Origin: Pseudomonas fontis
GTDB taxonomy: Bacteria > Pseudomonadota > Gammaproteobacteria > Pseudomonadales > Pseudomonadaceae
Direction of reading: 5' to 3'
Assembly (NCBI RefSeq): GCF_028656955.1
Contig: NZ_JAMDGY010000005.1
Coordinates: 1-63,305, forward strand
Length of the DNA stretch: 63,305 bases
A model generated the notes under the pieces. That model saw only the letters and a list, made by a program, of their open reading frames with translations, did no database searches and was not told where the DNA came from. A program made the translations under genes and the position numbers. Below, one piece after another: positions 16,371-25,190 of the stretch (its first letter is position 1; each line of letters begins with the position of its first letter).

Positions 16371-17762
16371 TTAAACGATGCCAGTAGCGTAGAAAGTAGC
16401 GATCACCACGAAGACCGCCAGGGTTTTGATCAGGGTGATGCCGAAAATATCCTTGTAGGCTTCGCGGTGGGTCAGCCCGGTCACGGCCAGCAAGGTGATC
16501 ACCGCGCCGTTGTGCGGCAGGGTATCCATGCCGCCACTGGCCATCGCAGCCACGCGGTGCAGGACTTCCAGCGGAATATTGGCGGCGTGGGCGGCGGCGA
16601 TGAAGCTGTCGGCCATGGCCGCCAATGCGATGCTCATGCCGCCGGAGGCCGAACCGGTGATCCCCGCCAACAGGGTGACGGTGATGGCTTCGTTGACCAG
16701 CGGGTTGGGGATGCTGCGCAGTGCATCGGCCAGCACCAGGAAGCCGGGCAGCGAGGCGATGACGGCACCAAAGCCATATTCGGAAGCGGTGTTCATCGCG
16801 GCCAGCAAGGCGCCGCTGACCGCACTTTTGCTGCCTTCGGCCAAGCGTGTGCGGATCACCCCGAAGGCGCTGACCAGCACCAGCAAAATCCCCAGCAGCA
16901 AGGCTGCTTCCACTGCCCATATGGCGGTGAGCTTGGCGATATCGGTCTGTACCGGTGCGCTCAGGCCAGGCAGGCTGAGGCTGTGGGTCTTGCCATACCA
17001 CTGCGGGATCCAGTGGGTGAACAGCAGGTTCATCACCCCCACCAGAATCAGCGGCGACAGGGCCAGCCACGGGTTGGGCAGCTTCAGGTCGGGAGCCGTC
17101 TCGGGCTCGTTGCGCAGCTCTGTGCCATAGCCTTCACCGGCGCGCAGGGCTTTGTTGCGTTGGCGTTGCAGGTAGAGCATGCCGGTGCAGAACACGAAGA
17201 TCGTGCCGATCAGCCCCAGCCAGGGCGCTGCCCAGGCCGTGGTGTTGAAGAAGGTGCTGGGGATGATGTTCTGGATTTGCGGCGTACCGGGCAGGGCATC
17301 CATGGTGAAGGAGAACGCGCCCAGGGCGATGGTCGCCGGGATCAGGCGCTTGGGGATGTTGCTCTGGCGGAACATCTCGGCGGCAAACGGGTACACCGCG
17401 AACACCACCACGAACAGCGACACGCCGCCGTAGGTGAGCAGCGCACACACCAGCACGATCACCAGCATGGCCTGGCGGGTGCCGAGCAGGCGAATGGCGG
17501 CGGCGACGATGGAGCGGGAGAAGCCGGACAACTCGATCAGCTTACCGAACACGGCGCCGAGCAGGAAGACCGGGAAGTAGAGCTTGATGAAACCGACCAT
17601 TTTTTCCATGAACACCCCGGTAAAGGCGGGGGCGACAGCGGAGGGGTCGGTCAGCAGGACCGCGCCGAGGGCGGCGATCGGGGCGAAGAGGATAACGCTA
17701 TAACCACGGTAAGCAGCCAGCATCAGCAGCGCGAGGGCTGCCAGGGCGATGATTACACTCAT
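16371..17762 (-). CDS. GntP-family 3-hydroxybutyrate permease
   Basis: A 463-residue inner-membrane transporter of the GntP family with about 12 helices. The gene next to bdhA and below the 3-hydroxybutyrate regulator is in most Pseudomonas the hydroxybutyrate uptake permease. Conserved features are SGFSRSIVAAAIRLLG, the GPTxPQ-like DALPGTPQIQN and an HNGAVITLLAVTGLTHREAY loop near the C-terminus. First gene of the two-gene operon, preceded by AAGGAGA. Confidence 0.9.
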   Translation of the reverse strand: MSVIIALAALALLMLAAYRGYSVILFAPIAALGAVLLTDPSAVAPAFTGVFMEKMVGFIKLYFPVFLLGAVFGKLIELSGFSRSIVAAAIRLLGTRQAMLVIVLVCALLTYGGVSLFVVVFAVYPFAAEMFRQSNIPKRLIPATIALGAFSFTMDALPGTPQIQNIIPSTFFNTTAWAAPWLGLIGTIFVFCTGMLYLQRQRNKALRAGEGYGTELRNEPETAPDLKLPNPWLALSPLILVGVMNLLFTHWIPQWYGKTHSLSLPGLSAPVQTDIAKLTAIWAVEAALLLGILLVLVSAFGVIRTRLAEGSKSAVSGALLAAMNTASEYGFGAVIASLPGFLVLADALRSIPNPLVNEAITVTLLAGITGSASGGMSIALAAMADSFIAAAHAANIPLEVLHRVAAMASGGMDTLPHNGAVITLLAVTGLTHREAYKDIFGITLIKTLAVFVVIATFYATGIV

Positions 17763-17809
17763 CGAGTGTCTCCTTGGGTGAATCTTGTTTTTGTTGGGTT
17801 GCAGGAGAT

Positions 17810-17826
17810 AGCGGGAATCGTGCCAA
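17810..17826 (-). promoter_or_regulatory. Sigma-54 (-24/-12) promoter of the hydroxybutyrate operon
   Basis: Read on the minus strand: TTGGCACG-ATTC-CCGCT. The invariant GG (17823-17824) and GC (17811-17812) are 10 bases apart, and TTGGCACG matches the -24 consensus exactly; the -12 half departs (CCGC for TTGC). It lies about 50 bases upstream of the permease ATG at 17762. A sigma-54 activator gene is next in the same region. Two short palindromes with GTCT..AGAC arms at 17888-17903 and 18045-18060 are candidate activator sites. Confidence 0.75.
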
Positions 17827-17911
17827 TTTTATAAGTTGTTGATATTTAAATGATTTATATGATTTTCTCAAAATGATCCTGCAATAAGTCTCAATTTGTA
17901 GACAACTAACC

Positions 17912-17999
17912 CCTGTGGGAGCCGGCCTTGCCGGCGATGAGGCCAGTAAAATCAGCGACCGATTTGCGGTCGATCGCTGGCAAAGCCAGCTCCCACAGG
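17912..17999. repeat. REP pair (inverted)
   Basis: Two facing copies of the P. putida-type REP, CTGTGGGAGCCGGCCTTGCC and its inverse with GCTGGC variants, at 17912-17940 and 17973-17999, lie between the hydroxybutyrate operon promoter and the end of the regulator gene. Confidence 0.85.
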
Positions 18000-18026
18000 G
18001 CGTGTCAGTGTTTGGATTGGTTCTGT

Positions 18027-18060
18027 CTTGAATATGAGATTCAAGTCTCTCTATAGAGAC
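18027..18060. repeat. Two adjacent short palindromes at the regulator's 3' end
   Basis: CTTGAAT (18027-18033) pairs with ATTCAAG (18039-18045). Directly adjoining, GTCTCTCTATAGAGAC (18045-18060) is a palindrome overlapping the stop codon of the sigma-54 activator. No T-run follows on the minus strand, so it is not an obvious terminator. Confidence 0.5.
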
Positions 18061-19442
18061 TTTATTCCAAGCGCGACTAACTTCTTGTACAAGGTAGACC
18101 GCCCCAAACCCAGTTCCCGCGCCGCCTCGGGCACATTCCCCGCACAACGTGCCAGGGCGCTCTCCAGCAACTGCCGTTCAAATGCCTCGCAAGCTTCTCT
18201 ATAACTTTGCTGCGTGGCTTCCACCGCCAAAGGGCTCAACGGCCCCAGCGCCACCTGAATATCCGCACTGCTCAAACGCACCTGCTCCGCCAGCAACGTC
18301 GCCCGCTCCAGCACATTGCGCAATTCACGAATGTTCCCCGGCCAGGCGTGACGCCCGAGCAACGCCTGCGCTTCGTCCTCCAGCTCATGCCGGCTGCCCA
18401 ACTCCTCCAGAATCGCCTCGCTCAGCGCCGGCAAATCATCCAGCCGTTCCCGCAGCGGCGGCACATGGATAGGCAATACATTCAGGCGGTAATACAGGTC
18501 TGCGCGAAACTCGCCACGGGCCATGGCCGCCGCCAGGTCCTTGGACGTGGCGGCAATCACCCGCACGTCGCTGCGCAGCATCTGGTTGGAGCCGACTGGC
18601 TCGTACTCCTTCTCCTGCAACACCCGCAACAGCTTGCTCTGCAAGGCCAGCGGCATATCGCCGATTTCGTCGAGGAACAGCGTGCCGCCTTCGGCGATCT
18701 GCAACTTGCCGGCCCGGCCTTTGCGATCCGCCCCGGTAAACGCGCCCGGCGCCGTGCCGAAGAACTCCGCCTCAAGCAGGGTTTCCGGGATCGCCGCGCT
18801 GTTGATGCTGACAAACGCCTTGTGCGCCCGTGGCGACGCCGCGTGAATTGCATGGGCGAGCAGTTCCTTGCCGGTCCCTGTCTCGCCCAGCAACAACACC
18901 GGCGAATCGCTGCTTGCGCCGCGCCTGGCCCGGCGTTTCACCTCAAGGCTCGCGGCACTGGTGCCAATGAACTGGGCAAAGCTGTATTTAGCTTGACGAG
19001 CGCGCAGCAACGAACGGGTCGAGGCCAGTTCCTGCTGCATGCTCGCGTAGCGCTTGAGTAGTGGTGACAGGCTGCGCAACTCATCGAACAAGGCAAAGCC
19101 GATGGCGCCGATCAGGCTGCCAGCATCGTCATGGATCGGCAGGCGCATCACCACCAGCGGGTCTTTTGGCGTGTCGAGCATGTCCAGCAGGATCGGCTGC
19201 CCCTGGGTCACCACCTCGCGCATCAGGCTGCCGGGGATCACGCTTTCGCAGGGCTGGCCGATGGCCGCGCTGGCATCCACCAGGCCGAAACGCTTGGCAT
19301 AGCGCTCGTTGATCCAGACGATGCGCGCATCGCGGTCGACGATCACCGTGCCTTCGCTCGATTGCTCGATGATTTTGAACAGCGAGCGGATTGCCAGCAG
19401 GCTGACCCGTTGATAGTCCTTGAGGCTGTCGCTGTCGTGCAT
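18051..19442 (-). CDS. hbcR: Sigma-54 activator of 3-hydroxybutyrate use (HbcR type)
   Basis: A 463-residue bacterial enhancer-binding protein. I chose ATG 19442. Order: N-terminal PAS domain (about 20-130, IIEQSSEGTVIVDRDARIVWIN); AAA+ domain with Walker A GETGTGKE, the sigma-54 contact loop GAFTGA and LFLDEIGD; C-terminal Fis-type helix-turn-helix (GNVPEAARELGLGRSTLYKKL). In P. aeruginosa HbcR controls 3-hydroxybutyrate catabolism with the same neighbours. The PAS domain probably senses a metabolite, unknown here. Confidence 0.88.
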   Translation of the reverse strand: MHDSDSLKDYQRVSLLAIRSLFKIIEQSSEGTVIVDRDARIVWINERYAKRFGLVDASAAIGQPCESVIPGSLMREVVTQGQPILLDMLDTPKDPLVVMRLPIHDDAGSLIGAIGFALFDELRSLSPLLKRYASMQQELASTRSLLRARQAKYSFAQFIGTSAASLEVKRRARRGASSDSPVLLLGETGTGKELLAHAIHAASPRAHKAFVSINSAAIPETLLEAEFFGTAPGAFTGADRKGRAGKLQIAEGGTLFLDEIGDMPLALQSKLLRVLQEKEYEPVGSNQMLRSDVRVIAATSKDLAAAMARGEFRADLYYRLNVLPIHVPPLRERLDDLPALSEAILEELGSRHELEDEAQALLGRHAWPGNIRELRNVLERATLLAEQVRLSSADIQVALGPLSPLAVEATQQSYREACEAFERQLLESALARCAGNVPEAARELGLGRSTLYKKLVALGIKSL

Positions 19443-19482
19443 GGGCCACTCCGCCGAGGTAAGGGCTGCGATTATGCCCGGA

Positions 19483-20505
19483 TCAGGCGCGCGGATCGAA
19501 GGCCTCGCGCAAGGCATCACCAATGAACACCAGCAGCGAGAGAATCAGTGCCAGGGCAAAAAACGCGGTAAAGCCCAGCCAGGGCGCTTGCAGGTTCTGC
19601 TTGCCCTGGTTGACCAGTTCACCCAGCGAGGCACTGCCGGCCGGCATGCCGAAGCCCAGAAAGTCCAGGGCGGTCAGGGTCGAAATCGCTCCCGTGAGAA
19701 TGAACGGCAGGTAGGTCAAGGTGGCATTCATGGCATTGGGCAGGATGTGCCGCAGGATCACCAGGCGATCCGGCAGCCCCAGCGCGCGGGCCGCTTGCAC
19801 GTATTCGAGGTTGCGCCCACGCAGGAACTCCGCACGCACCACATCGACCAGGGCCAGCCAGGAAAACAGCGCCATGATCCCCAGCAGCCACCAGAAATTC
19901 GGCTCGACAAAGCCGCTGAGGATGATCAACAGGTACAGCACCGGCAGCCCGGACCATACCTCCATCAGCCGCTGGCCCATCAAGTCGATCCAGCCACCGT
20001 GGTAGCCCTGCAGCGCCCCGGCTGTGACGCCGATCAGCGTCGAGATGACCGTGAGCGCCAAGGCAAATAGGATGGAAATGCGCGTGCCATACAGCACCCT
20101 GGCCAGCACGTCGCGGCCCTGATCGTCCGTGCCCAGCCAGTTGCTGGCCGTGGGTGGGCTGGGCGTGGGCACGCGCAAATCATAGTTGGGCGTGTCGGCA
20201 CTGAACGGGATCGGTGCAAACAGCATCCAGCCGCCTTGATCGGCGATCAGCTTGCGCACGTAATCGCTGCGGTAGTCTGGCTGGAACGGCAACTGGCCGC
20301 CGAACTCCTGCTCGGTGTAGCGCTTGAGCGCCGGGAAATACAGGCTGTCCTGGTAGCCAAGCAGCAGCGGCTTGTCGTTGGCAATCAGCTCTGCGCCCAG
20401 GCTCAGCAGCATCAGCAGGCCGAATGCCCACAGCGAATACCAGCCGCGACGGTTCTTGCGAAAGCGCGCGAAACGTCGACGGGATACGGGCGACAGGGCG
20501 AACAT
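19483..20505 (-). CDS. yejE: Microcin C/peptide ABC transporter permease YejE
   Basis: A 340-residue inner-membrane protein with an N-terminal extended periplasmic part (residues about 40-120, with GTDDQGRDVLARVLYG just before the core) and six transmembrane helices. The ATPase-binding EAA loop is EYVQAARALGLPDRLVILRHILPNAM. It pairs with YejB and shares one base with its stop codon. No ATPase gene (yejF) follows: the next gene downstream is the hbcR regulator. Confidence 0.93.
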   Translation of the reverse strand: MFALSPVSRRRFARFRKNRRGWYSLWAFGLLMLLSLGAELIANDKPLLLGYQDSLYFPALKRYTEQEFGGQLPFQPDYRSDYVRKLIADQGGWMLFAPIPFSADTPNYDLRVPTPSPPTASNWLGTDDQGRDVLARVLYGTRISILFALALTVISTLIGVTAGALQGYHGGWIDLMGQRLMEVWSGLPVLYLLIILSGFVEPNFWWLLGIMALFSWLALVDVVRAEFLRGRNLEYVQAARALGLPDRLVILRHILPNAMNATLTYLPFILTGAISTLTALDFLGFGMPAGSASLGELVNQGKQNLQAPWLGFTAFFALALILSLLVFIGDALREAFDPRA

Positions 20506-21563
20506 CAGTGCCCCCTTGAGTCGAAGTCGATGCGCGGGTCGACCAGGGTGTAGCAGAGGTCGCCGATCAGGCGGATCAACAAGCCGAACAGGGTGAAGAT
20601 GAACAGCGTACCGAACACCACGGGGTAGTCACGGGAAACCGCCGCTTCGTAGCTCATGCGGCCCAGGCCATCGAGGGAGAAGATCACCTCGATCAGCAGC
20701 GAGCCGGCAAAGAACACGGTGATCAGGGCCTGGGGAATCCCGGCCACCACCAGCAACATGGCGTTGCGGAACACATGCCCGTACAGCACCCGCCGCTCGC
20801 TCAGGCCCTTGGCACGCGCGGTGACCACGTACTGGCGGGTGATTTCATTGAGGAAGGCGTTCTTGGTCAGCAGGGTGAGGGTGGCAAAGCCGCCAATCAC
20901 CAGGGCGCCAACCGGCAACACCAGGTGCCAGAAATAGTCGGCGACCTTGCCCAGCAGGCTCAGCTCGGCGAAGTTCTCCGAGACCAGCCCGCGCACCGGG
21001 AACCAGTTCAGCGAGGTGCCGCCGGCGAACAGCACGATCAGCAGCAGGGCGAAGAGGAACGCCGGCAAGGCGTAGCCGATCACGATCAGCGTGCTGCTCC
21101 AGGCATCGAACAGGCTGCCGTGGCGCACCGCCTTGCGAATGCCCAGCGGGATCGACACCAGGTAGGTGATCAGGGTCGCCCAGATGCCCAGCGAGAAGGT
21201 CACTGGCAGCTTTTGCAGAATCAGGTCGGTGACCTTGGCCCCGCGAAAGAAGCTGTTGCCGAAATCCAGGCGGGCATAGCTGGTCAGCATCAGCCATAGG
21301 CGCTCGGGGGCTGACTTGTCGAAACCGTATTGCTGCTTGATGGTTTCCAGCAGTTTCGGGTCCAGGCCGCGCGTTGCCCGTGAGCCGCCACCCACAGTCT
21401 CCGCACTTGCGCCGGGCGCGCCACCACCGATGCCTTGCAGGTGTGCAATCGCTTGTTCCACCGGGCCACCGGGGGCGGATTGGACGATGGCGAAATTCAC
21501 CAGCAGGATGATCAGCAGGGTCGGGATGATCAGCAGCAGGCGCCGCAGGATATACGCGGTCAT
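20505..21563 (-). CDS. yejB: Microcin C/peptide ABC transporter permease YejB
   Basis: A 352-residue permease starting at ATG 21563 ([17 protein letters not shown]). It has an insertion of about 60 residues between helix 1 and the core, rich in Gly ([18 protein letters not shown]), as in YejB. The EAA loop is [31 protein letters not shown] overlap with yejA. Confidence 0.93.
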   Translation of the reverse strand: MTAYILRRLLLIIPTLLIILLVNFAIVQSAPGGPVEQAIAHLQGIGGGAPGASAETVGGGSRATRGLDPKLLETIKQQYGFDKSAPERLWLMLTSYARLDFGNSFFRGAKVTDLILQKLPVTFSLGIWATLITYLVSIPLGIRKAVRHGSLFDAWSSTLIVIGYALPAFLFALLLIVLFAGGTSLNWFPVRGLVSENFAELSLLGKVADYFWHLVLPVGALVIGGFATLTLLTKNAFLNEITRQYVVTARAKGLSERRVLYGHVFRNAMLLVVAGIPQALITVFFAGSLLIEVIFSLDGLGRMSYEAAVSRDYPVVFGTLFIFTLFGLLIRLIGDLCYTLVDPRIDFDSRGH

Positions 21564-23401
21564 GGCCGCTGCCTCAGGCGCTCGGCCATTTCTGCGTTGG
21601 TCAGTGCGCTGGGGCTGATTTCCCACCACGTGTCCAGGCCCGGGTCATTGGCGGCCTCGGTCTTCGGCCGGCCGAAGCGGTTCCACCAGGCGCTGGAGGT
21701 GCCGGGTGGGTAGTAGTTGGGGATCCAGTAGTAGTTCCATTGCAGCACGCGGTCCAGGGCGTGGGCGTAGCGCAGCATATCAGCCTGGGTAGCCGCTTTG
21801 ACCAGGCCGTCGAGCAGGCTGTCGACGGCGGGGTTGCGCAGTGCCATGTAGTTGTTCGAACCGGGGTCGTCAGCGGCGGCCGAACCGAAGTAGCTGTACA
21901 GCTCCAGGCCTGGCGCGGCGGTGACCGGGTAACCGGTGACGATCAAGTCATAGTCGCGGGCCATCAGCCGGTTGACGTACTGGGCCGAGTCGACTTTGCG
22001 GATGTCCAGGGTAATGCCGATCTGCGCCAGCGTGCGTTTCCAGGGCAGCAGCAGGCGCTCCATGCCGCTCTGGCCGTTGAGGAAGGTGAAGGCCAGTGGC
22101 TCGCCCTGGGCGTTGACCAGGTGATCGCCCTCAGGCTGCCAGCCGGCCGCTTGCAACAGGGCCAGGGCTTGCAGCTGCTTGTCGCGGATGATCCCCGAGC
22201 CGTCGGTACGCGGCGCTTCGAACACCTGGGTGAAGACCTCGCCCGGCACTTGCCCGCGCAACGGCTCCAGGATCGCCAGTTCAGCGGCATCCGGCAGGGC
22301 GCGGGCGGCCAGTTCGGTGTTGGAGAAGAAGCTCTGCTGGCGGATGTACAGGTCGCGCATCATCTGCCGGTTGCTCCACTCGAAATCCCACAGCAGGCCC
22401 AGCGCCTGGCGCACGCGACGGTCCTGGAACACTGGCCGTTGCAGGTTGAACACAAAGCCCTGTGCCGGCTGCGGTGCTTCACGGGCCAGTTGCGCGCGTT
22501 GCAGGCGGCCGTCATCCAGCGCTGGGCCGTTGTAGCCGATGGTGTAGCCGGTGGCGGAGAATTCGCGGTTGTAGTCGTAGCCACCGCCGCGCAGCACCTG
22601 GCGGGCGACCTCGGTGTTGCCGAAGTACTCGATGCGCAGCTGGTCGAAGTTGTAGCGGCCGCGGTTCACCGGCAGGTCTTTGGCCCACCAGTCGCGGTTG
22701 CGTTCAAAGGTGATGCTGCGGCCGTTGTCGATCCGCGCCACCCGGTAGGGGCCGTTGCCCAACGGGGCCTCGAAACCGCCGCCGTTGGCGAAGTCGCGGG
22801 TTTTCCACCAGTGCTCGGGCAGCACCGGCAGGGTGGCCAGGTCCAGTGCCAGGGTGCGGTTGAGGTTGTTCTTGAAGTCGAAGCGTACCTGGCGGGGCGA
22901 CTCGACGACCACCTCGGCGACATCGGCGAACTGGCTGCGGTACTTGAGGTCGCCTTCGCGCAGCAGCAGTTGGTAGGTGTAGCGCACGTCTTCGGCGCGC
23001 ACCGGTTGGCCATCGTCAAAGCGCGCGCGTGGGTCGAGGTAGAAGCGCAGCGACAGGCCGTCGGCGCTGCGTTCGATCTTCTCGGCGATCAGCCCGTAGA
23101 CCGTGTAGGGCTCATCCAGGGAGCGCACGGCCAGTGGCGAGTAGACCCAGCCATCGACTTCGCTGACGCCGATGCCTTTGTCTATATAAGGAAGCACATG
23201 GTCGAACTGGCCGATCTCGATGGCCGAGCGGCGCAGGCTGCCGCCTTTCGGGGCATTCGGGTTGGTGTAGTCGAAGTGCTGGAAACTGGCGGGGTAGCGG
23301 GGTGGTTCGCCGTAGACGGTGAGGGCGTGGGAGGGGGCGGCGAACAGGGGGGTATGAGGTAGGAGCAGGCAGACAAGCAGGAGGTTTCTTGCAAACTTCA
23401 T
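21560..23401 (-). CDS. yejA: Peptide ABC transporter substrate-binding protein YejA
   Basis: A 613-residue periplasmic SBP (family 5). Signal peptide [22 protein letters not shown]. Mature signature: [19 protein letters not shown].. near the start and [19 protein letters not shown] in the middle, typical of YejA. A REP element abuts the ATG at 23401, so the usual ribosome site is replaced by the REP (GGAG about 17 bases upstream). An upstream in-frame extension to 23482 consists only of translated REP. Binds short peptides, in E. coli also microcin C. First gene of yejABE. Confidence 0.9.
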   Translation of the reverse strand: MKFARNLLLVCLLLPHTPLFAAPSHALTVYGEPPRYPASFQHFDYTNPNAPKGGSLRRSAIEIGQFDHVLPYIDKGIGVSEVDGWVYSPLAVRSLDEPYTVYGLIAEKIERSADGLSLRFYLDPRARFDDGQPVRAEDVRYTYQLLLREGDLKYRSQFADVAEVVVESPRQVRFDFKNNLNRTLALDLATLPVLPEHWWKTRDFANGGGFEAPLGNGPYRVARIDNGRSITFERNRDWWAKDLPVNRGRYNFDQLRIEYFGNTEVARQVLRGGGYDYNREFSATGYTIGYNGPALDDGRLQRAQLAREAPQPAQGFVFNLQRPVFQDRRVRQALGLLWDFEWSNRQMMRDLYIRQQSFFSNTELAARALPDAAELAILEPLRGQVPGEVFTQVFEAPRTDGSGIIRDKQLQALALLQAAGWQPEGDHLVNAQGEPLAFTFLNGQSGMERLLLPWKRTLAQIGITLDIRKVDSAQYVNRLMARDYDLIVTGYPVTAAPGLELYSYFGSAAADDPGSNNYMALRNPAVDSLLDGLVKAATQADMLRYAHALDRVLQWNYYWIPNYYPPGTSSAWWNRFGRPKTEAANDPGLDTWWEISPSALTNAEMAERLRQRP

Positions 23402-23474
23402 CGCTGGCAAGGCCAGCTCCCACAGGTAGCGTGACGGGTAGATGTCACTGTGGGAGCCGGCCTTGCCGGCGATG
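23400..23474. repeat. REP pair abutting the yejA start codon
   Basis: Two facing REPs, 23400-23426 (ATCGCTGGCAAGGCCAGCTCCCACAGG, core quoted in part) and 23448-23474. The first ends at the yejA initiation codon. Confidence 0.85.
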
Positions 23475-23488
23475 CGTTTCAAGACAAA

Positions 23489-23770
23489 TCAGTCCTGGCG
23501 GCTGGTCACTTCCAGCAGGTGGTAACCGAACTGGGTTTTCACCGGGCCTTGCACCACGTTGATTGGCGCGCTGAACACCACGGTGTCGAATTCCTTGACC
23601 ATCTGGCCTGGACCGAACGAACCCAGGTCACCGCCTTGGCGGCTGGATGGGCAGGTGGAATTGGCCTTGGCAACTTCGGCAAAATCGGCGCCGCCTTCGA
23701 TCTGGGTCTTCAGTTCGTTGCACTTGTCTTCAGTGGCAACGAGGATGTGACGGGCGGTAGCTTTGGCCAT
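23489..23770 (-). CDS. ppiC: Parvulin-type peptidyl-prolyl isomerase (PpiC family)
   Basis: A 93-residue parvulin with ARHILVATEDKCNELK, CPSSRQGGDLGSFGPGQMV and GPVKTQFGYHLLEV. It is diverged from the parvulin at 14653-14928 but has the same core. No signal peptide, so cytoplasmic. It is separated from yejA by REP elements, so is likely a separate transcript. Confidence 0.94.
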   Translation of the reverse strand: MAKATARHILVATEDKCNELKTQIEGGADFAEVAKANSTCPSSRQGGDLGSFGPGQMVKEFDTVVFSAPINVVQGPVKTQFGYHLLEVTSRQD

Positions 23771-23802
23771 GATAAGGCTCCTGATTGAGTAAAAAGCAGA
23801 GC

Positions 23803-24873
23803 CTAGCGCAGCGCGCTGGCCGCGTCACGCAACAGTTGCTCGGTGCCTGCCCAACCCAGGCAGCCATCGGTGATCGACACGCCGTACTCCAGCGCGCCCT
23901 TGCCCAGTGCCTGGCAGCCTTCGAACAGGTTGCTTTCCAGCATCATGCCGACAATCGAACGGTCGCCAGCCAGGCGCTGCTGCAACACGGCGTCGAACAC
24001 CGCCGGTTGGCGCAGCGGGTCTTTGCCGCTGTTGGCATGGCTGCAATCGACCATGATTCGCGCTGCAATCCCGCCCTTGGCCAAGCCCTGGCGCGCCTGC
24101 TCGATGCTCGCTGCATCGTAGTTCGGGCCCTTGTGGCCGCCGCGCAATACCAGGTGGGTGTCCGGGTTGCCCAAGGTTTCGACGATGGCCGGGTGGCCCT
24201 GGGCATCCAGGCCAAAATGCCGGTGCGGATGGGCCGCGCTGCGAATCGCGTCGCAAGCGATACCGACGCCCCCGTCGGTGCCGTTCTTGAAACCGACCGG
24301 CAGGCCAAGGCCACTGACCATCTCGCGGTGGATCTGCGACTCGGTGGTGCGCGCGCCAATCGCGGCCCAGCCCAGCACGTCATCGAAGTAGCCGGCGGCC
24401 ATCGGCTGCAGCAACTCGGTTGCGACTGGCAGGCCGAGCTTGAGCATGTCGATCATCAGCTCGCGAGACAGCGCGATGCCGGTTTGCATGTCATCGCTGC
24501 CATCAAGGAACGGATCGTAGGCCAGGCCTTTCCAGCCAACGGTGGTGCGTGGTTTTTCGACGTAGGCACGCATTACCAGCAACAACTGGTCATCCACCTG
24601 TTTGGACAGGCTGGCCAGGCGTTCGGCGTATTCGAGGGCGGCGCGCGGGTCGTGCAACGAGCAAGGGCCGACGATCACCAGCAGGCGCGAATCACGGCCT
24701 TCGAGGATGGCCTTGACGGCCTGGCGTTGCTGCTGGACCAGGGCGGCGAGGGCGCTGGAAAGGGGCAATTGCTGCTTGAGTTGCAGCGGGCTTGGCAGGC
24801 GCAGGCTGACCGAAGTGTTGGCCGCTGCGGTGTGTTGCTGGGTCAGGGGCAGAGCTTGGGCGGACGCGTTCAT
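23803..24873 (-). CDS. aroF: 3-deoxy-7-phosphoheptulonate (DAHP) synthase, class I
   Basis: A 356-residue AroAI-alpha enzyme. Start at ATG 24873 (MNASAQALPL); a GTG at 24963 would overlap the leader ORF. Motifs: VIVGPCSLHDP, RAYVEKPRTTVGWKGL, ARTTESQIHREM, NGTDGGVGIACDAIRS, HKGPNYDAASIEQ, and MVDCSHANSGKDP; Cys and His here bind the divalent metal. It condenses PEP with erythrose 4-phosphate to start the shikimate pathway. Which aromatic amino acid inhibits it cannot be read here. The upstream attenuator indicates regulation by charged aromatic tRNA. Confidence 0.95.
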   Translation of the reverse strand: MNASAQALPLTQQHTAAANTSVSLRLPSPLQLKQQLPLSSALAALVQQQRQAVKAILEGRDSRLLVIVGPCSLHDPRAALEYAERLASLSKQVDDQLLLVMRAYVEKPRTTVGWKGLAYDPFLDGSDDMQTGIALSRELMIDMLKLGLPVATELLQPMAAGYFDDVLGWAAIGARTTESQIHREMVSGLGLPVGFKNGTDGGVGIACDAIRSAAHPHRHFGLDAQGHPAIVETLGNPDTHLVLRGGHKGPNYDAASIEQARQGLAKGGIAARIMVDCSHANSGKDPLRQPAVFDAVLQQRLAGDRSIVGMMLESNLFEGCQALGKGALEYGVSITDGCLGWAGTEQLLRDAASALR

Positions 24874-24922
24874 GTTCGGGTTTCCTGGGGCGGAAGGCGG
24901 GGTCTGGCCCGCGGCTTCGGCC

Positions 24923-25060
24923 CTATCGAGGTGTTCGATTTCTTGACTGTGTGTGGTTGCCACCTGAAACGGACCGATCGGAGGCGGCTGGCTGGCCCGA
25001 ACGGCAATGGCTAAATCGCCAGGTAAAGGGTTGGTAACGGTAAGAAGTGGCGTAGTTCAT
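24923..25060 (-). CDS. Small aromatic-rich ORF between attenuator and DAHP synthase
   Basis: A 45-codon frame with ATG at 25060, preceded by TTGAGGAATTG with GAGGA 9 bases upstream, a good ribosome site. Its first part, MNYATSYRYQPFTWRFSHC, has three Tyr, two Phe and one Trp in 16 residues. It ends 49 bases before the DAHP synthase start. It could be a second leader peptide, or a translated spacer that couples translation to aroF. The tail is Ser/Arg-rich and not protein-like. Confidence 0.45.
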   Translation of the reverse strand: MNYATSYRYQPFTWRFSHCRSGQPAASDRSVSGGNHTQSRNRTPR

Positions 25061-25098
25061 GTTCAATTCCTCAATACGTGTCAGTTGTGTACAGCGCC

Positions 25099-25140
25099 AA
25101 AAAACAAAACCCCCGGTCGGGGTGGGCCGACCGGGGGTTT
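25099..25140 (-). terminator. Rho-independent terminator (attenuator) of aroF
   Basis: A 14-base-pair stem, AAACCCCCGGTCGG (25107-25120) against CCGACCGGGGGTTT (25127-25140), loop GGTGGG, followed on the minus strand by TTTTGTTTTTTGG. Because it lies between the leader peptide and aroF on the same strand, it would stop transcription before aroF unless an alternative structure forms. Confidence 0.9.
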
Positions 25141-25159
25141 GAGTATTCTCGTTTTCGGC

Positions 25160-25185
25160 GGCCCCTTGTGAGTGGGCGCCGTTGA
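25160..25185 (-). promoter_or_regulatory. Alternative stem of the aroF attenuator
   Basis: CGGCGCCCACTC..GGGGCCGCCG arms can pair (read on the minus strand), just after the leader stop codon and before the terminator stem. It is placed where a pause or antiterminator stem is expected. Exact pairing was done by eye. Confidence 0.4.
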
Positions 25186-25190
25186 GGGTA

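Noticed and set aside
16170..17834. A 554-codon open frame on the plus strand across the GntP permease gene
   Set aside because: It runs opposite to the well-supported permease and bdhA genes, is rich in low-complexity residues (Gln, Gly, His) and has no ribosome site. GC-rich DNA gives such shadow frames.
21740..23362. A 540-codon open frame opposite yejA
   Set aside because: Same cause: antisense of a GC-rich true gene, no domain, no ribosome site.
24873..24963. GTG start for DAHP synthase at 24963
   Set aside because: It overlaps the small ORF upstream and the extra 30 residues are not typical of the family; ATG 24873 has its own ribosome site.
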